Position numbers and translations under genes: made by a program. The notes under the pieces were generated by a model. The model saw only the letters and a program-made list of their open reading frames with translations, ran no database searches and was not told where the DNA came from. A stretch of 40,380 nt of DNA, taken from Planctomycetota bacterium. GTDB lineage: Bacteria; Planctomycetota; UBA1135; UBA2386. The stretch covers positions 1-40,380 of the forward strand of contig JAEUHP010000268.1 of the NCBI GenBank assembly GCA_016795295.1. The letters run 5' to 3'. Below, in pieces: positions 1-9,834 of this stretch; positions within the stretch are counted from its first letter, which is position 1; every line of letters begins with the position of its first letter.

Positions 1-740
1 TGAAGAACGCGGACCCTTCGAACGGCGTGATTTCGGTGGCTGCGGAGGAGGGGCGTGGCATGTATGGGCACGGTTTCGCCACGCTCTACCTGGCGTCCGT
101 GTTCGGCATGGAGGAGGACCAGCGCAAGCAGGAGCGCCTGAAGCGCATCCTGGACAAGGCCGTGACCTTGATCGGCTCGGCGCAGTCTGCGGCCGGTGGC
201 TGGATCTACACGCCGGATTCGAGCAGTGACGAAGGCAGTGTCACGGTGACCCAGGTGCAGGCGTTGCGTGCCTGCCGCATGTCGGGACTGGTGGTCGACA
301 AGAAGGTGATCGACCGCGCCGTGACCTACATTCGGCGCTGCCAGAACGGCGACGGGGGCATCCGTTACAGCCTTGGCTCTGGGAACGAGAGTCGGCCGCC
401 GATCACGGCTGCTGGCGTGGCGGTGCTCTACAACGCGGGTGTCTACGACGACCAGCCGTTCGTCGAGAAGGCCTACGAGTACTGCAAGAAGCACATCACG
501 CCGACCTCGGACAACACCGGCCACCACTTCTACACGCAGCTGTATTGGGCCCAAGCGCTCTACCAGCGCGGCGGCAAGGACTGGAGCGACTACCAAGCCA
601 AGATGAACCCATACCTGCTTCGGCAGCAGAAGAAGGATGGCAGCTGGGACGGCGACGGCGTCGGACCGGTCTACGGCACGGCCATCGCGCTGATCATCCT
701 GCAGCTGCCCTATGCACAGGTGCCCATCTTCCAGCGCTGA
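1..740 (+). CDS. Prenyltransferase/squalene-oxidase repeat protein, 3' part
   Basis: The reading frame is open to the left edge, with the first full codon at base 3, so the true start lies outside the window; the Val at base 27 is probably internal. About 246 residues are visible. Glycine-rich QW-type repeats recur: QSAAGGW, QNGDGGI and QQKKDGSW, each followed by a helical segment. This is the alpha/alpha-barrel pattern of the squalene cyclase and prenyltransferase superfamily. In planctomycete-type genomes such proteins often sit beside BatA/VWA genes and probably do not act on squalene. No DXDD cyclase motif is visible in this part. The BatA gene follows after 80 bases on the same strand, which suggests a shared operon. 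The fold is well supported; the enzymatic role is unknown. Confidence 0.85.
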   Translation, partial: KNADPSNGVISVAAEEGRGMYGHGFATLYLASVFGMEEDQRKQERLKRILDKAVTLIGSAQSAAGGWIYTPDSSSDEGSVTVTQVQALRACRMSGLVVDKKVIDRAVTYIRRCQNGDGGIRYSLGSGNESRPPITAAGVAVLYNAGVYDDQPFVEKAYEYCKKHITPTSDNTGHHFYTQLYWAQALYQRGGKDWSDYQAKMNPYLLRQQKKDGSWDGDGVGPVYGTAIALIILQLPYAQVPIFQR

Positions 741-820
741 CGCCGTCGTGATTCGGTTCTCGCGCACGCAGCTCTAGAATCCCAGACCTCCGCTCCTCGC
801 CCAAGCCGCCCGACCCGCAG

Positions 821-3070
821 ATGCTGGCCCTCGCTTTCCTCAACCCGCTGCTGCTGTGGGCGCTGCCGCTCGCGGCCGTGCCGATCGTGATCCACCTGCT
901 GAACCGGCGCCGGTTCCAGCGGGTGCCGTGGGCGGCGATGGAGTTCTTGCTCGCGGCGATGAAGCGCAACCGCAAGCGGCTGCGCATGGAGCAGTGGCTG
1001 GTGCTGCTGTTGCGCACGCTCGCCGTGCTGTTGTTGGTGTCGTTGGTGGCACGGCCGCAGCTCGGGGGCGGTGGCCTGATCGGCACGCGCACTCACCATC
1101 TCGTGCTGCTCGACGACAGTGCGTCGATGACGCAGCGCAGTGGCAGCACCACGTTGTTCGATCGCGCGATCGACAAGGTGCGTGCTCTGGCCGACGATTT
1201 GGCGACCCGGCGGGATGGCGACCTGTTCTCCGTGGTCCGCAGCAGCCGCGCCGCCACTCCGGATCTGTGGACGGCCCGCGTTGGGCCAGAACTGGGACGC
1301 CGGGTCGGCGCGTTGCTGAAGGAGTTCGTGGTCGGCGACGGTGCTCCGGACCTCGGCCAGGCATTGGGCCAGAACGTGCAGCGTGCCGCGCAGGTCGCCG
1401 AGGCGGGCCGCACCGAGTTCTACGTGATCGCCGACCAACGCGCCCGCGACTGGGCCACCGACGACGACAAGGCCAAGCCGTCGGTGCTCGCAGCCCTGCA
1501 GGCGATGCGAGCCGACCGCGAACACCTGACGGTGTTCGGCGTCGGTGGCCAGCACCAGAACCTGGCGATCGTCGACATTCGCCTGATCGATCGCCTGGCC
1601 GTGGCTGCAGTGCCGGTGCAGGTGGCGATCGACGTGCAGAACCACGGCCTCGACGCGACGGCGCCGACCACGGTGGCGTTCGAGGTCGATGGCAAGAGCC
1701 GCGTGGTTCGTCCGGTGCCCCAACTGGCACCTGGAGAGCGCGTGGCGATCCCGATCGCACACACCTTCGCGCAACCTGGTTTCCACCGGCTCGAAGCGCA
1801 ACTCGAAGCGACGGATCTGTTCCTGCTGGACGACCGGCGCGCCTTGGCCCTCGAAGTGCGCGACCGCAGTCGAGTGTTGCTCGTCGACGGCCAGCCCGAC
1901 GAAGACGAGGGCGAAGTGTTCTTCCTGCAGAGTGCTTTCGAGCCCGGCGGCGAAGCGCTGTCCGGCATCGAGGTGCAGGTGGTGCACGAGCCCGCGTTCG
2001 CGGAGATCGACTTGGAGCCGTTCGACTTGGTGTGGCTGGCCAACGTGCAGTCGCCGGCGCCGACGGCGGTGCCGCGGCTCGAAGCGTTCGTCGCCGCAGG
2101 CGGCGGACTGGTGCTCTCGGTCGGCGCCCTGGTCGACGTCGGTCGCTGGAACGAGCTGCTGTGGCGCGACGGCAAGGGCGTGCTGCCGCTGCCCCTGGGT
2201 GACATCGCCGGGGATCCCGATCGCCCCGAGCACGCCTTGCTGGTGGCCAAGGACCACCCGATCTGTGGCTCGCTCGCCGAGGTGCTCGAACTGCTCACGG
2301 GCAACGTGCTGCTGATCCGTCGCTGGCTCACCCTCGTCGAAGGGCCTTCGACTGCAGGAGGCGCGGCGGTGGTGGCGCGCATTCGCGATGCCGAGGGCCC
2401 GCCGTTGTTGGCCACGCGCACCTACGGCAGTGGTGGGGGCGAGGTGGCTCTCTGGTCGGTCACCGCCGACAAGTTCTGGTCGAACCTGCCGAGCACTGAC
2501 TTGCTCTTGGTGTTCGCCAACCAGTTGCACAAGTTCGCGGCCCGGCGCCGCGATCCGTCGCCGCACAACCTGTTGCCCGAAGGCAGCTTCAAGGCGTCGA
2601 TCGATCCCGGGACCTTCCGGCCCGACATCACGGTGCGCTCCCTGGCCGGCGATGGTTATGAGCAGACCTTCACGGCTCTGGAAGCGCCCGTGGCCCCCGT
2701 GGCCCCCGAGGGTGGGGCGCCGGCCAAGACGGCGGGCGGCCATCAGCCGTTGCAGCTCACCGTGCCCATGGCCGACTTGCGCCAACTCGGTGCCTACGAC
2801 GTCGATCTGGCGCGCCACGACGGTACCGTCGAGAAGCGCATGTTCGCCCGCAATGCACCACCAGCCGAGAGTCGTTTGGTGGCGTTCCCGGACGCGGCGT
2901 TCGCCCGCCTCTATCCTGCCGATTTGCAGGCCAGGGTGTCCTTCCTCGGCGAAGGCGGCGGCCTCGGGACGGCGGGTGGCGCGGGTGAACTCTGGAAGGC
3001 CCTGGCAGTGGCCCTGCTCGTCGGGCTGCTGCTCGAGACTCTGCTGGCTTGGAGGTTTGGCCGGCGCTGA
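821..3070 (+). CDS. BatA-type membrane protein with VWA domain
   Basis: This 749-residue protein opens with the BatA N-terminal signature: a membrane helix ending in PIVIHLLNRRR, then a basic stretch and a second helix at about residues 60-80. A von Willebrand A domain follows, with the MIDAS motif DDSAS near residue 100. The middle part has an amidotransferase-like fold (FEPFDLVWLANVQ, then a glycine-rich turn) but no catalytic triad that I can identify. A final membrane helix lies at about residues 725-742 and ends in basic residues. Proteins of this type sit in the membrane beside MoxR ATPases and display a metal-binding adhesion domain. The next gene begins 16 bases downstream. Substrate and partner are unknown. 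Confidence 0.88.
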   Translation: MLALAFLNPLLLWALPLAAVPIVIHLLNRRRFQRVPWAAMEFLLAAMKRNRKRLRMEQWLVLLLRTLAVLLLVSLVARPQLGGGGLIGTRTHHLVLLDDSASMTQRSGSTTLFDRAIDKVRALADDLATRRDGDLFSVVRSSRAATPDLWTARVGPELGRRVGALLKEFVVGDGAPDLGQALGQNVQRAAQVAEAGRTEFYVIADQRARDWATDDDKAKPSVLAALQAMRADREHLTVFGVGGQHQNLAIVDIRLIDRLAVAAVPVQVAIDVQNHGLDATAPTTVAFEVDGKSRVVRPVPQLAPGERVAIPIAHTFAQPGFHRLEAQLEATDLFLLDDRRALALEVRDRSRVLLVDGQPDEDEGEVFFLQSAFEPGGEALSGIEVQVVHEPAFAEIDLEPFDLVWLANVQSPAPTAVPRLEAFVAAGGGLVLSVGALVDVGRWNELLWRDGKGVLPLPLGDIAGDPDRPEHALLVAKDHPICGSLAEVLELLTGNVLLIRRWLTLVEGPSTAGGAAVVARIRDAEGPPLLATRTYGSGGGEVALWSVTADKFWSNLPSTDLLLVFANQLHKFAARRRDPSPHNLLPEGSFKASIDPGTFRPDITVRSLAGDGYEQTFTALEAPVAPVAPEGGAPAKTAGGHQPLQLTVPMADLRQLGAYDVDLARHDGTVEKRMFARNAPPAESRLVAFPDAAFARLYPADLQARVSFLGEGGGLGTAGGAGELWKALAVALLVGLLLETLLAWRFGRR

Positions 3071-3086
3071 CCTGCCGCGAACGACC

Positions 3087-5597
3087 ATGGATGAATTGCT
3101 GCAGTGGCTGGCGCGTTGGCGCGGCATCGAGCTCGAACCAGGCTCCGAGCTGAAGTTCGAACTCGCCAATTTCCCGACTGGCGGCTTCGGCATGCTGGTG
3201 TTGCTCGGTTGTGCCGCAACCCTGATCGCCGTCGGCTTCGTCTACCGCCGCGACGGCCACCATCTGACCACTGGCCAGCGTTGCCTGCTCGGCGGCTTGC
3301 GCGCTCTGGCGGTGCTGGCTGCGATCGGACTCCTGCTCGAGCCCAACCTGGTGACCGTGAAGCGCGAGACGCGCCCTGGCCACACACTGCTGTTGGTCGA
3401 CTCGTCCCAGTCGATGACGCACGTCGATGCGTGGCGTCGTGAGGCAGTGGCGCCCGTGGCTGCCGCCTGGCGTGAGTTCGGCAGCGCCGATCCTGCGGGG
3501 GTGCCGCGCCTCGAATTGGTGAAGGCACTGTTGGCGCACCAGGACGGCGAATTGGTCCAGAAGCTGGGCAAGCAGAATCAGGTCCAGCTCTATTCGTTCG
3601 CCGGCAACTTGGACCAGCTGCCACTGTTGCCGCCTCCAGCCCCGGTCGCGGGTGTCGACGGTGGCGCCGCCGCGGCCCAGAGCTCGCCGTCCACGACTCC
3701 TCAGGCGCCACCGCGGCTCGACTTGGCACGGCTGCAGGCCGACGGTCGCTTCACCAACCTGGGTGCCTCCTTGCGCACGGCGCTCGATCGCAGCCGCACG
3801 GCTGAGATCGCCGCGGTGGTGATCGTCACCGACGGTCGGCGCACGGCTGGAGCGCAGGGCGCGGAGATCGCGCGCCTGCTGAACCAGCGCAAGATCCCGC
3901 ACACGTTCGTGCTCGGCATCGGCGATCCCTCGGAGACGCAGACGGTGGCGATGCTGCGCCTCGACGCGCCGGAAAAGGTGTTCCAAAAGGACCCGTTCGA
4001 GTTGAAGTCGAATCTGGGTGTGCAGGGCTACGACCGCATGTTGCTCACCGTGCGGCTCGTACGCGTCGACGAGAAGGGGCAGGAGCAGGTCGTTCGCACC
4101 CAGCAAGTCGAGGCCGGTGGCGAGAAGGTCGAGACCCTCGTCGAGTGGAAGGGGCTGACCGTCGACGAGCCGGGTCGCTTCGTCTACCGCGCCGAAGTGC
4201 AGCCACCCGACGGTGAAGCCACGAGCCCGGAGCGGCACACGCGTTCGGCGCCGGTCGAGGTGCTGGGCGAACGCACCCGGGTGTTGCTGTTGGCGGGCAA
4301 TCCGAACCGCGAATTCCAGATCCTGCGCAACCTGCTGATCCGCGACAAGACCATCGACGCGACGTGCTGGCTGCAGAGCGCGGACCCGAAGTTCCCGCAG
4401 GACGGCGACGAAGGCGTGCGCATCGACAAGCTGCCTGAAGAGCGGCAGCAGTTCGAACCGTACGACGTGGTGATCTTCGTCGATCCGAATGCCGAAAAAC
4501 TGTCGGCCGCGTTCTGCCAGAACCTGCAGCAGCACATCGTCGAGAACGGCTGCGGCCTCTGGTGGGTCGCTGGTGAGCAGTACTCACTCGATGCGATGCG
4601 GCCTGCCGCGCGCACGGCCAAACTCGCCGATCTGCTGCCGATTCTGCCCGACATCGACTATGCCGAGCGCCAGATCGTCGGCTTCGGCAAGGCATTCGTG
4701 CGGCCTTGGCAGTTCGCACTCGCGCCCGAGGGCGAAGACGGTGTCGCGGCCAAGATCACTCGCATCGTCGACGGCAAGGACGAGCGCCGCATCCTGTGGA
4801 GTCGCTTGCCGGGCTTCCACTTCTGGTTCCCCGTGTTGCGTCTGAAGCCGGTCGCCGTGTGCGCGGTCGAGCACACCGATCCCGAACTGCGGCGCGAAGG
4901 CCGTGGCATGCCGATGGTTGCGCTGCAGAACGTCGGCGCGGGGCGCGTCATGTTCACGGGTACCGACGAAACCTACCGTTGGCGGTCGATCCACGAGGAG
5001 GCCTACAACCGGTTCTGGGTCAACGGCATCCGGTATCTGTTCGAAGGCCGCCTGCACGCTGGCAACAGCCGTCTGCGGTTGTTCGCCAACGAGGAGAAGA
5101 TCGACCTCGGTGCTGCCATCGAACTGGTTGCCGAGGCCAAGGACGAAGCCCTGCAGCCACTCGCAGCCGAGGCGTACGAGGTGGTGGTCGAGCGTGACGG
5201 CCAAGCCGCCGAGACGTTGCCGCTGGCACCGGTCGAGGGGGCACCTGGTCGGTTCCAGGCCCACTTCCGTCCGACGCAGCTCGGTGGCTACCGGGTGCGC
5301 CCGGCGCAGAAGATCGGCAAGCCCGTCGAGGTGCTGTTCCAGGTGGTCGCCGCTCAGGTCGAGCGGCAGGGCCCGATGGACCGCGCCGAACTGGCCGCGA
5401 TCGCCGCGGCTGCCGGCGGCGAGCTGTTCGACACGCCGCGGCAGCTGCTGGCCGCACTCGACCGCATTCCGTCGCGAACCGCGATCGACACGTTCCGCAC
5501 CCCGCACCCGGTGTGGGACGGTTGGGCCACCGTGGCGTTCCTGTTGTTGGTTTTGTCCGTCGAATGGCTGCTGCGCAAGCGCTTCAACCTGCTATGA
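3087..5597 (+). CDS. Membrane VWA and amidotransferase-like protein
   Basis: The ATG at 3087 gives 836 residues; the frame stays open further upstream, but that part overlaps the BatA gene and lacks its character. Two membrane helices lie at about residues 33-50 and 66-85. A VWA domain follows with MIDAS motif DSSQS and a later VTDGRR strand. Beyond it are a beta-rich domain and a region resembling class I glutamine amidotransferases (YDVVIFVDPNAEKLS, then a glycine-rich turn), without an evident catalytic Cys. A C-terminal helix ends in LLRKRFNLL. The stop overlaps the next start (ATGA, 5594-5597), indicating translational coupling. Together with the preceding gene this looks like a two-VWA membrane pair of the Bat type. 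Precise function is unknown. Confidence 0.82.
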   Translation: MDELLQWLARWRGIELEPGSELKFELANFPTGGFGMLVLLGCAATLIAVGFVYRRDGHHLTTGQRCLLGGLRALAVLAAIGLLLEPNLVTVKRETRPGHTLLLVDSSQSMTHVDAWRREAVAPVAAAWREFGSADPAGVPRLELVKALLAHQDGELVQKLGKQNQVQLYSFAGNLDQLPLLPPPAPVAGVDGGAAAAQSSPSTTPQAPPRLDLARLQADGRFTNLGASLRTALDRSRTAEIAAVVIVTDGRRTAGAQGAEIARLLNQRKIPHTFVLGIGDPSETQTVAMLRLDAPEKVFQKDPFELKSNLGVQGYDRMLLTVRLVRVDEKGQEQVVRTQQVEAGGEKVETLVEWKGLTVDEPGRFVYRAEVQPPDGEATSPERHTRSAPVEVLGERTRVLLLAGNPNREFQILRNLLIRDKTIDATCWLQSADPKFPQDGDEGVRIDKLPEERQQFEPYDVVIFVDPNAEKLSAAFCQNLQQHIVENGCGLWWVAGEQYSLDAMRPAARTAKLADLLPILPDIDYAERQIVGFGKAFVRPWQFALAPEGEDGVAAKITRIVDGKDERRILWSRLPGFHFWFPVLRLKPVAVCAVEHTDPELRREGRGMPMVALQNVGAGRVMFTGTDETYRWRSIHEEAYNRFWVNGIRYLFEGRLHAGNSRLRLFANEEKIDLGAAIELVAEAKDEALQPLAAEAYEVVVERDGQAAETLPLAPVEGAPGRFQAHFRPTQLGGYRVRPAQKIGKPVEVLFQVVAAQVERQGPMDRAELAAIAAAAGGELFDTPRQLLAALDRIPSRTAIDTFRTPHPVWDGWATVAFLLLVLSVEWLLRKRFNLL

Positions 5598-7837
5598 ACC
5601 CTTCCGCGATGGTGGAACCGAGTTCGCTCGCGCCAGCGCGCGCGCAGTTCACTGCGCTGCGCGGTCGGGTCCGTGCGAGCCTCTGGATCGAGGCCCTCGG
5701 CCTGTCGGGGCTGCTGTTGGTGGCTTTCGCGGTGCCGACTCTGCTCACGGATCGCGGCTTGCGGCTCGAGTGGGGCTTTCGCGCCGCTCTGCTCGGCACG
5801 TTCGTGTTCGCGGTTGGGCGGCTCTTGGTGCGACGTCTGTTGCGCCCGCTCGCCACTCGGCTCGACGACACCGAGCTGGCGCTCGCCGTCGAACGGCAGG
5901 CGCCGGACATTCGCCAGGCGTTGATCAGTTCGCTGCAGTTCGAACAGAGCCTTGCCGGTCCTGCGCGCGGCGACTCCACGGCTCTGATGGCCGCGGTGGT
6001 GGCCGACGTGCAGCAGCGCTTGCGCGCGATTCCCTTCGCCCGGGCGATCGACGCGGTCCGGGTGCGAAAACACCTTGGGGCATTGTTCGTGTCGCTCGCG
6101 TTCTTCGCCGTCTGGGCCGGTGTCGACGCTGGTTCGCTCGGCACTTGGGCGGCGCGCAATCTGTTGCTGCGCAACGTCGACTGGCCGCGCTACACCAGCC
6201 TCGCGTTCGCGGCGGTCGACGGTGAAGCGGTGCGCCTGCCGCAGGGCGACGGACTCACCGTGCGGATCGCGGTGTCTGGTCCGGTGCCCGACCAGGTGTT
6301 TCTGAACTACCGATTCCGCGGCGGCGAGCAAGGCACGGAGCCGATGAGCCGCACGGGTGAACGTGAGTTCACGCTGACCATCGACACGGTCCTTGCCGAC
6401 GCGGTGTTGCGAGCCGACGGTGGCGACGCGCTGCCCGTCGAGTTGCGCGTCACCGTGGTCGAGCGGCCGCGCTTGGCCGATCTGCAGGTGCGGGTGCAGT
6501 ACCCCGACTACATGGAACGCGACCCCGAAGACGTGCCGCCCACCGAGGGCGAGCTGCGGCTGCCGCGCGGCGCCAAGCTCTCGTTCGCCGGCAAGAGCCA
6601 GAAGCCGATCGACGAAGCATTCTTGTTGTTCGGCGACCGCAAGTGGCCGCTCACGCGCGGTGCCGACGGCAGTTCGTTCACCGGCGGGTTCGCGCCGGAC
6701 ACTTCGGGGCTGCTCACCGTCGACGTGATCGACGTGGACAAGTTGGGCGCTGGGGCGCCGCCGAAGCTGGTGCTGCGGGTCGGCGAGGATCGGCCGCCGA
6801 CCGTCGACTTCAGGTTGCGTGGCATCGGCAACCTGATTGCCGCCCATGCGCGAATTCCCGGTGACCTCAAGGTGAAGGACGACTTCGGCATCCGGGCCAT
6901 CGACGTTTCGATGCGCGCGGTGGTCGACGCTCCGGCCGACAGCAAGCCGGCTGACAGCAAGTCGGAGGGCGCTGCAGCCACCCCGCCACCCCCAGCACCG
7001 TTCGTCACGGCGCAGGCCAGCTACACCAACGAGCTGCCGCGCAGTGCGTTGCGCTACGAGTCGCCCGCGACCGTCGACTTGATGCAGTGGAATCCGTCGC
7101 TCGACGAAACCTCGCCGCAGAACGGTGTGCGGCCCGGCATGCTGCTGTCGCTGCGTTTTGGCGCCAAGGACAACTTCGGCCCGGGCGAACCGCACCAGGG
7201 TCATGGCGAGCTGCTGACGTTCCGCGTGGTGACGCGGGAGAAGCTGCTCGCCGAACTGCAGCGCCGCCAAGTCGAACAACGCGAGGAGTTGCGGCGCATT
7301 CTCGACGAAGAGCAGACCGCGCTCGGCGATCTCCGGGAGATCCTGAACCCGAACGCTGCAGGCGACAAAGCCTCGGCTGTGCGGGCGCGGCTCAAGGCCA
7401 TGGCGCGGCAACAGCAGACGCTGGGACGCCGCACCGCCTTCGTCGGGGAGCTCTACCAGCGCATCCTCTGGGAGTACGAGAACAACCGGCTGGTCGAGCC
7501 CAACAAGGTCCGCCAGATCGAAGCCGCCATTCCCCAGCCACTGGCAGCGGTGGCCAAGGAGTCGTTCCCGGCCACGGCGCGACTCGTCGAGGCCTTCTCA
7601 GGCACAGGTGATGAGGCGACAAAAGCCGACGCCGTCACGGGTTACGCCGAAATCGTGCGCCGTCTGACCGCCGTGCTGGCAGAAATGAAACAAGCCGAGA
7701 GCTTGGCGGCACTGCTCGAAGACCTCCGATCTGTGATAAAGATCGAAGACTCGGTGCTGCAAGAAGTCGAAAGACGCAAGCAGGCCGAAGAGCAGAACAC
7801 GTTCGGTCCTGGCAAGAGCAAGGACAAGAGCAAGTGA
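5594..7837 (+). CDS. DUF4175-like large membrane protein
   Basis: The start is fixed by its 4-base overlap with the previous stop. The 747-residue product has two hydrophobic segments in the first 80 residues, a third near residue 170 (FVSLAFFAVWAGVD), and then a long extracytoplasmic part made of beta-rich repeats and a helical, coiled-coil C-terminus rich in Glu, Arg and Lys. The layout resembles the DUF4175-type proteins that accompany Bat/VWA genes in planctomycetes; I assign it by architecture and context, not by a diagnostic motif. The C-terminus (KSKDKSK) is strongly basic. The next gene starts 47 bases downstream and encodes a secreted coiled-coil protein, a plausible partner for this C-terminal region. 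Confidence 0.7.
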   Translation: MNPSAMVEPSSLAPARAQFTALRGRVRASLWIEALGLSGLLLVAFAVPTLLTDRGLRLEWGFRAALLGTFVFAVGRLLVRRLLRPLATRLDDTELALAVERQAPDIRQALISSLQFEQSLAGPARGDSTALMAAVVADVQQRLRAIPFARAIDAVRVRKHLGALFVSLAFFAVWAGVDAGSLGTWAARNLLLRNVDWPRYTSLAFAAVDGEAVRLPQGDGLTVRIAVSGPVPDQVFLNYRFRGGEQGTEPMSRTGEREFTLTIDTVLADAVLRADGGDALPVELRVTVVERPRLADLQVRVQYPDYMERDPEDVPPTEGELRLPRGAKLSFAGKSQKPIDEAFLLFGDRKWPLTRGADGSSFTGGFAPDTSGLLTVDVIDVDKLGAGAPPKLVLRVGEDRPPTVDFRLRGIGNLIAAHARIPGDLKVKDDFGIRAIDVSMRAVVDAPADSKPADSKSEGAAATPPPPAPFVTAQASYTNELPRSALRYESPATVDLMQWNPSLDETSPQNGVRPGMLLSLRFGAKDNFGPGEPHQGHGELLTFRVVTREKLLAELQRRQVEQREELRRILDEEQTALGDLREILNPNAAGDKASAVRARLKAMARQQQTLGRRTAFVGELYQRILWEYENNRLVEPNKVRQIEAAIPQPLAAVAKESFPATARLVEAFSGTGDEATKADAVTGYAEIVRRLTAVLAEMKQAESLAALLEDLRSVIKIEDSVLQEVERRKQAEEQNTFGPGKSKDKSK

Positions 7838-7884
7838 CCGCGGCCCGCGCCGTCGTGCGCGGGTGCTTCCATTCCGAGGTGACC

Positions 7885-9834
7885 ATGATTCGCAGTGCCA
7901 TCGCCCTGATCGTCGCCCTGATGTTCGCTTGGACGGCGCCCCTGGGCGCCAGTCTCCGGGCCCAGGACGACACCCCGACCGTCAGCAAGCAAGAACTCGC
8001 ACGCAGCAAGTTCAAGGACCTGACCGAGCGCATGGCCAAGCTGATGGTCGCGCTGCAGCCGACCGAGCCGGACACTTCGGGCTTGCTCGGTGCGGGCCTG
8101 CAGTATGTGAAGGAAGCCAAGATCCCCGAGGAGATGGAGCGTATTCGCACTCTGCTCGACCGGGAGAGCTGGGACGATGCGCTGGGTGCCATCGCCGAGG
8201 TGCGCAAGAAGCTGCAGAAGCTCTACGAGCTCCTGCAGAACCGGAACACCGATCTGCGCAAGCTGATGGAGGAGATCGCTCGCCTCCAGGCGTTCAAGGA
8301 CCGTGTCGACCAGCTGAGCAAGGAGCAGGCCGAAGAGAAGGAAGCCTCGGCGCGCGCTGAGCGGTTGCAGCAGCACCTCAAGGATCTGGAGGCGCAGAAG
8401 GCCAAGGCCGAGGCGTTGCTCGCCGAGCAGAAGCAGGTGAAGGAGCAGACCAACCAGCTCGGCGTGCAGGCGCTGGCCGAAGCCGCGAAGCCGCTGGAGC
8501 AGAAGGAAGGGCAGCTCAAGGAGGAAACCGACAAGCTGGCCAAGGACCTCGAGGCGATCGAGAAGAAGGCCGAGGAGTTGCGTGCCGAGGCCAAGGCGGC
8601 GGAAGCGAAGGCTGGCGAGCCGAAGGCCGGCCAACCGAAGGCTGGTGAACCAAAGGCAGGCGAACCGAAATCGGGAGAGGCGAAACCGAGCGAGGCCAAG
8701 CCCGGCGAGGGCAAGTGCAGCGGTTCGGCCGGCAAGGCGGCTGCGGCGATGTCCCAGGCCCAGCAACAGCTCGGCCAGAAGAAGCCGGAGTCGGCCCTGA
8801 AGGACCAGCAACAGGCGATCGAGCAGTTGCAGCAGACCGTCCAGGAACTGCAGAAGATGACCGAAGAGGCGCAGCGCGAACTGCTCAAGCTGCCGTTCGA
8901 GCAGCAAGCCAAGAAGCAGGAAGACACGCAGCACGCCACGGACACCCTGGCCAAGGAGATGGAGAAGTCCGAGCAGCAGCAGAACGAGAACGGCGAGCCC
9001 AAGGCCACTCCCGGCAAGAAGCGCGTGCAGCAAGCCGTGCCGAAGCAGAAGGCTGCCGTCGGCCAGCTCAAGGACTACAAGCCGGCCAAGCAGAAGCAGC
9101 AGGACGCCAAGGACGACCTGGATGCGGCCAAGAAGGAGCTCGAGGAGGCACTGGCGCAATTGCGCCAGCAGCTGTCCGACGAAGTGCTCAAGGCGCTCGA
9201 GGAGCGCTTCACGGCCATGCTGGCCAAGCAGCGCGAGCTGTCGCTGCAGACCAAGACCCTCGACAAGACGCGGCAGAACCTGCTGACGGCTTCTGGTCAG
9301 TTGCCGGCAGCTCTGGTCGAGAAGATCCAAGGCGTGGCCAGCGGCGAGGGCGACCTCGAGGTCGAGGCCGCCGATGCGCTCAAGTTGCTGGAAGAGGACG
9401 GCACCACCGCGGTGTTCGTCGAGATGACGGGCGAGCTGAAGACCGTGCTGCAAGGGGTCGCCAAGCGCTGCCGCGCCAACGAGACCGGCAAACCGGTGCA
9501 AGAAGGCCAAGCGGAGGCCGAGGACCTGTTGACCTTGCTGATCAACTCGCTGCGGCGTGAGATCGAGCGTCGCGACGGAGCCGGGCAGTGCAATTGCAAC
9601 GGCCAGCCGCCGCTGGTGCCGATCTCCGCCGAACTCAAGATGCTGCGCTACCTGCAGGAGCGCGTGAACAAGTCCACCAAGGAGTTCGACGGCAAGGCTG
9701 CCGAGCTGAAGGCCAGCGACGACGGTCGAGCGCAGAGCGACGTGCTCGCAAGCAAGCAGGGCCGGGTGCAGGAGTTGATGCGCAAGCTCGCGGCGAAGCT
9801 CGATCGCGATGCCGATTCGGGGGAGAGCCGGTGA
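7885..9834 (+). CDS. Secreted Lys/Glu/Gln-rich coiled-coil protein
   Basis: The ATG at 7885 follows a GAGGT ribosome-binding sequence at about 7876-7880 and begins a clear signal peptide of about 27 residues ending in SLRAQ; the in-frame extension upstream to 7834 has no such character. The 649-residue product is almost entirely predicted helix and coiled coil, dominated by K, E, Q and A. It contains a short tandem repeat of the type AGEPK at about residues 240-278. A single Cys pair (CNC) occurs late, near residue 571. No catalytic motif is recognisable. The stop overlaps the GTG of the next gene. It probably serves as an extracytoplasmic scaffold or filament partner of the membrane proteins upstream, which is inference from position only. 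Confidence 0.75.
   Translation: MIRSAIALIVALMFAWTAPLGASLRAQDDTPTVSKQELARSKFKDLTERMAKLMVALQPTEPDTSGLLGAGLQYVKEAKIPEEMERIRTLLDRESWDDALGAIAEVRKKLQKLYELLQNRNTDLRKLMEEIARLQAFKDRVDQLSKEQAEEKEASARAERLQQHLKDLEAQKAKAEALLAEQKQVKEQTNQLGVQALAEAAKPLEQKEGQLKEETDKLAKDLEAIEKKAEELRAEAKAAEAKAGEPKAGQPKAGEPKAGEPKSGEAKPSEAKPGEGKCSGSAGKAAAAMSQAQQQLGQKKPESALKDQQQAIEQLQQTVQELQKMTEEAQRELLKLPFEQQAKKQEDTQHATDTLAKEMEKSEQQQNENGEPKATPGKKRVQQAVPKQKAAVGQLKDYKPAKQKQQDAKDDLDAAKKELEEALAQLRQQLSDEVLKALEERFTAMLAKQRELSLQTKTLDKTRQNLLTASGQLPAALVEKIQGVASGEGDLEVEAADALKLLEEDGTTAVFVEMTGELKTVLQGVAKRCRANETGKPVQEGQAEAEDLLTLLINSLRREIERRDGAGQCNCNGQPPLVPISAELKMLRYLQERVNKSTKEFDGKAAELKASDDGRAQSDVLASKQGRVQELMRKLAAKLDRDADSGESR
8604..8716 (+). repeat. 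Tandem 15-base coding repeat (AGEPK units)
   Basis: Within the coiled-coil gene about seven consecutive degenerate 15-base units encode variants of AGEPK (AGEPK, AGQPK, AGEPK, AGEPK, SGEAK, PSEAK, PGEGK). Synonymous codons differ between units, so the repeat is not a very recent slippage product at the DNA level. It probably forms an extended, charged linker between two coiled-coil halves. Confidence 0.8.

Noticed and set aside
710..3193. Long antisense open frame of 827 codons
   Set aside because: It mirrors the BatA gene; its residues are the usual Arg/His/Gln-rich shadow of a high-GC gene and show no domain.
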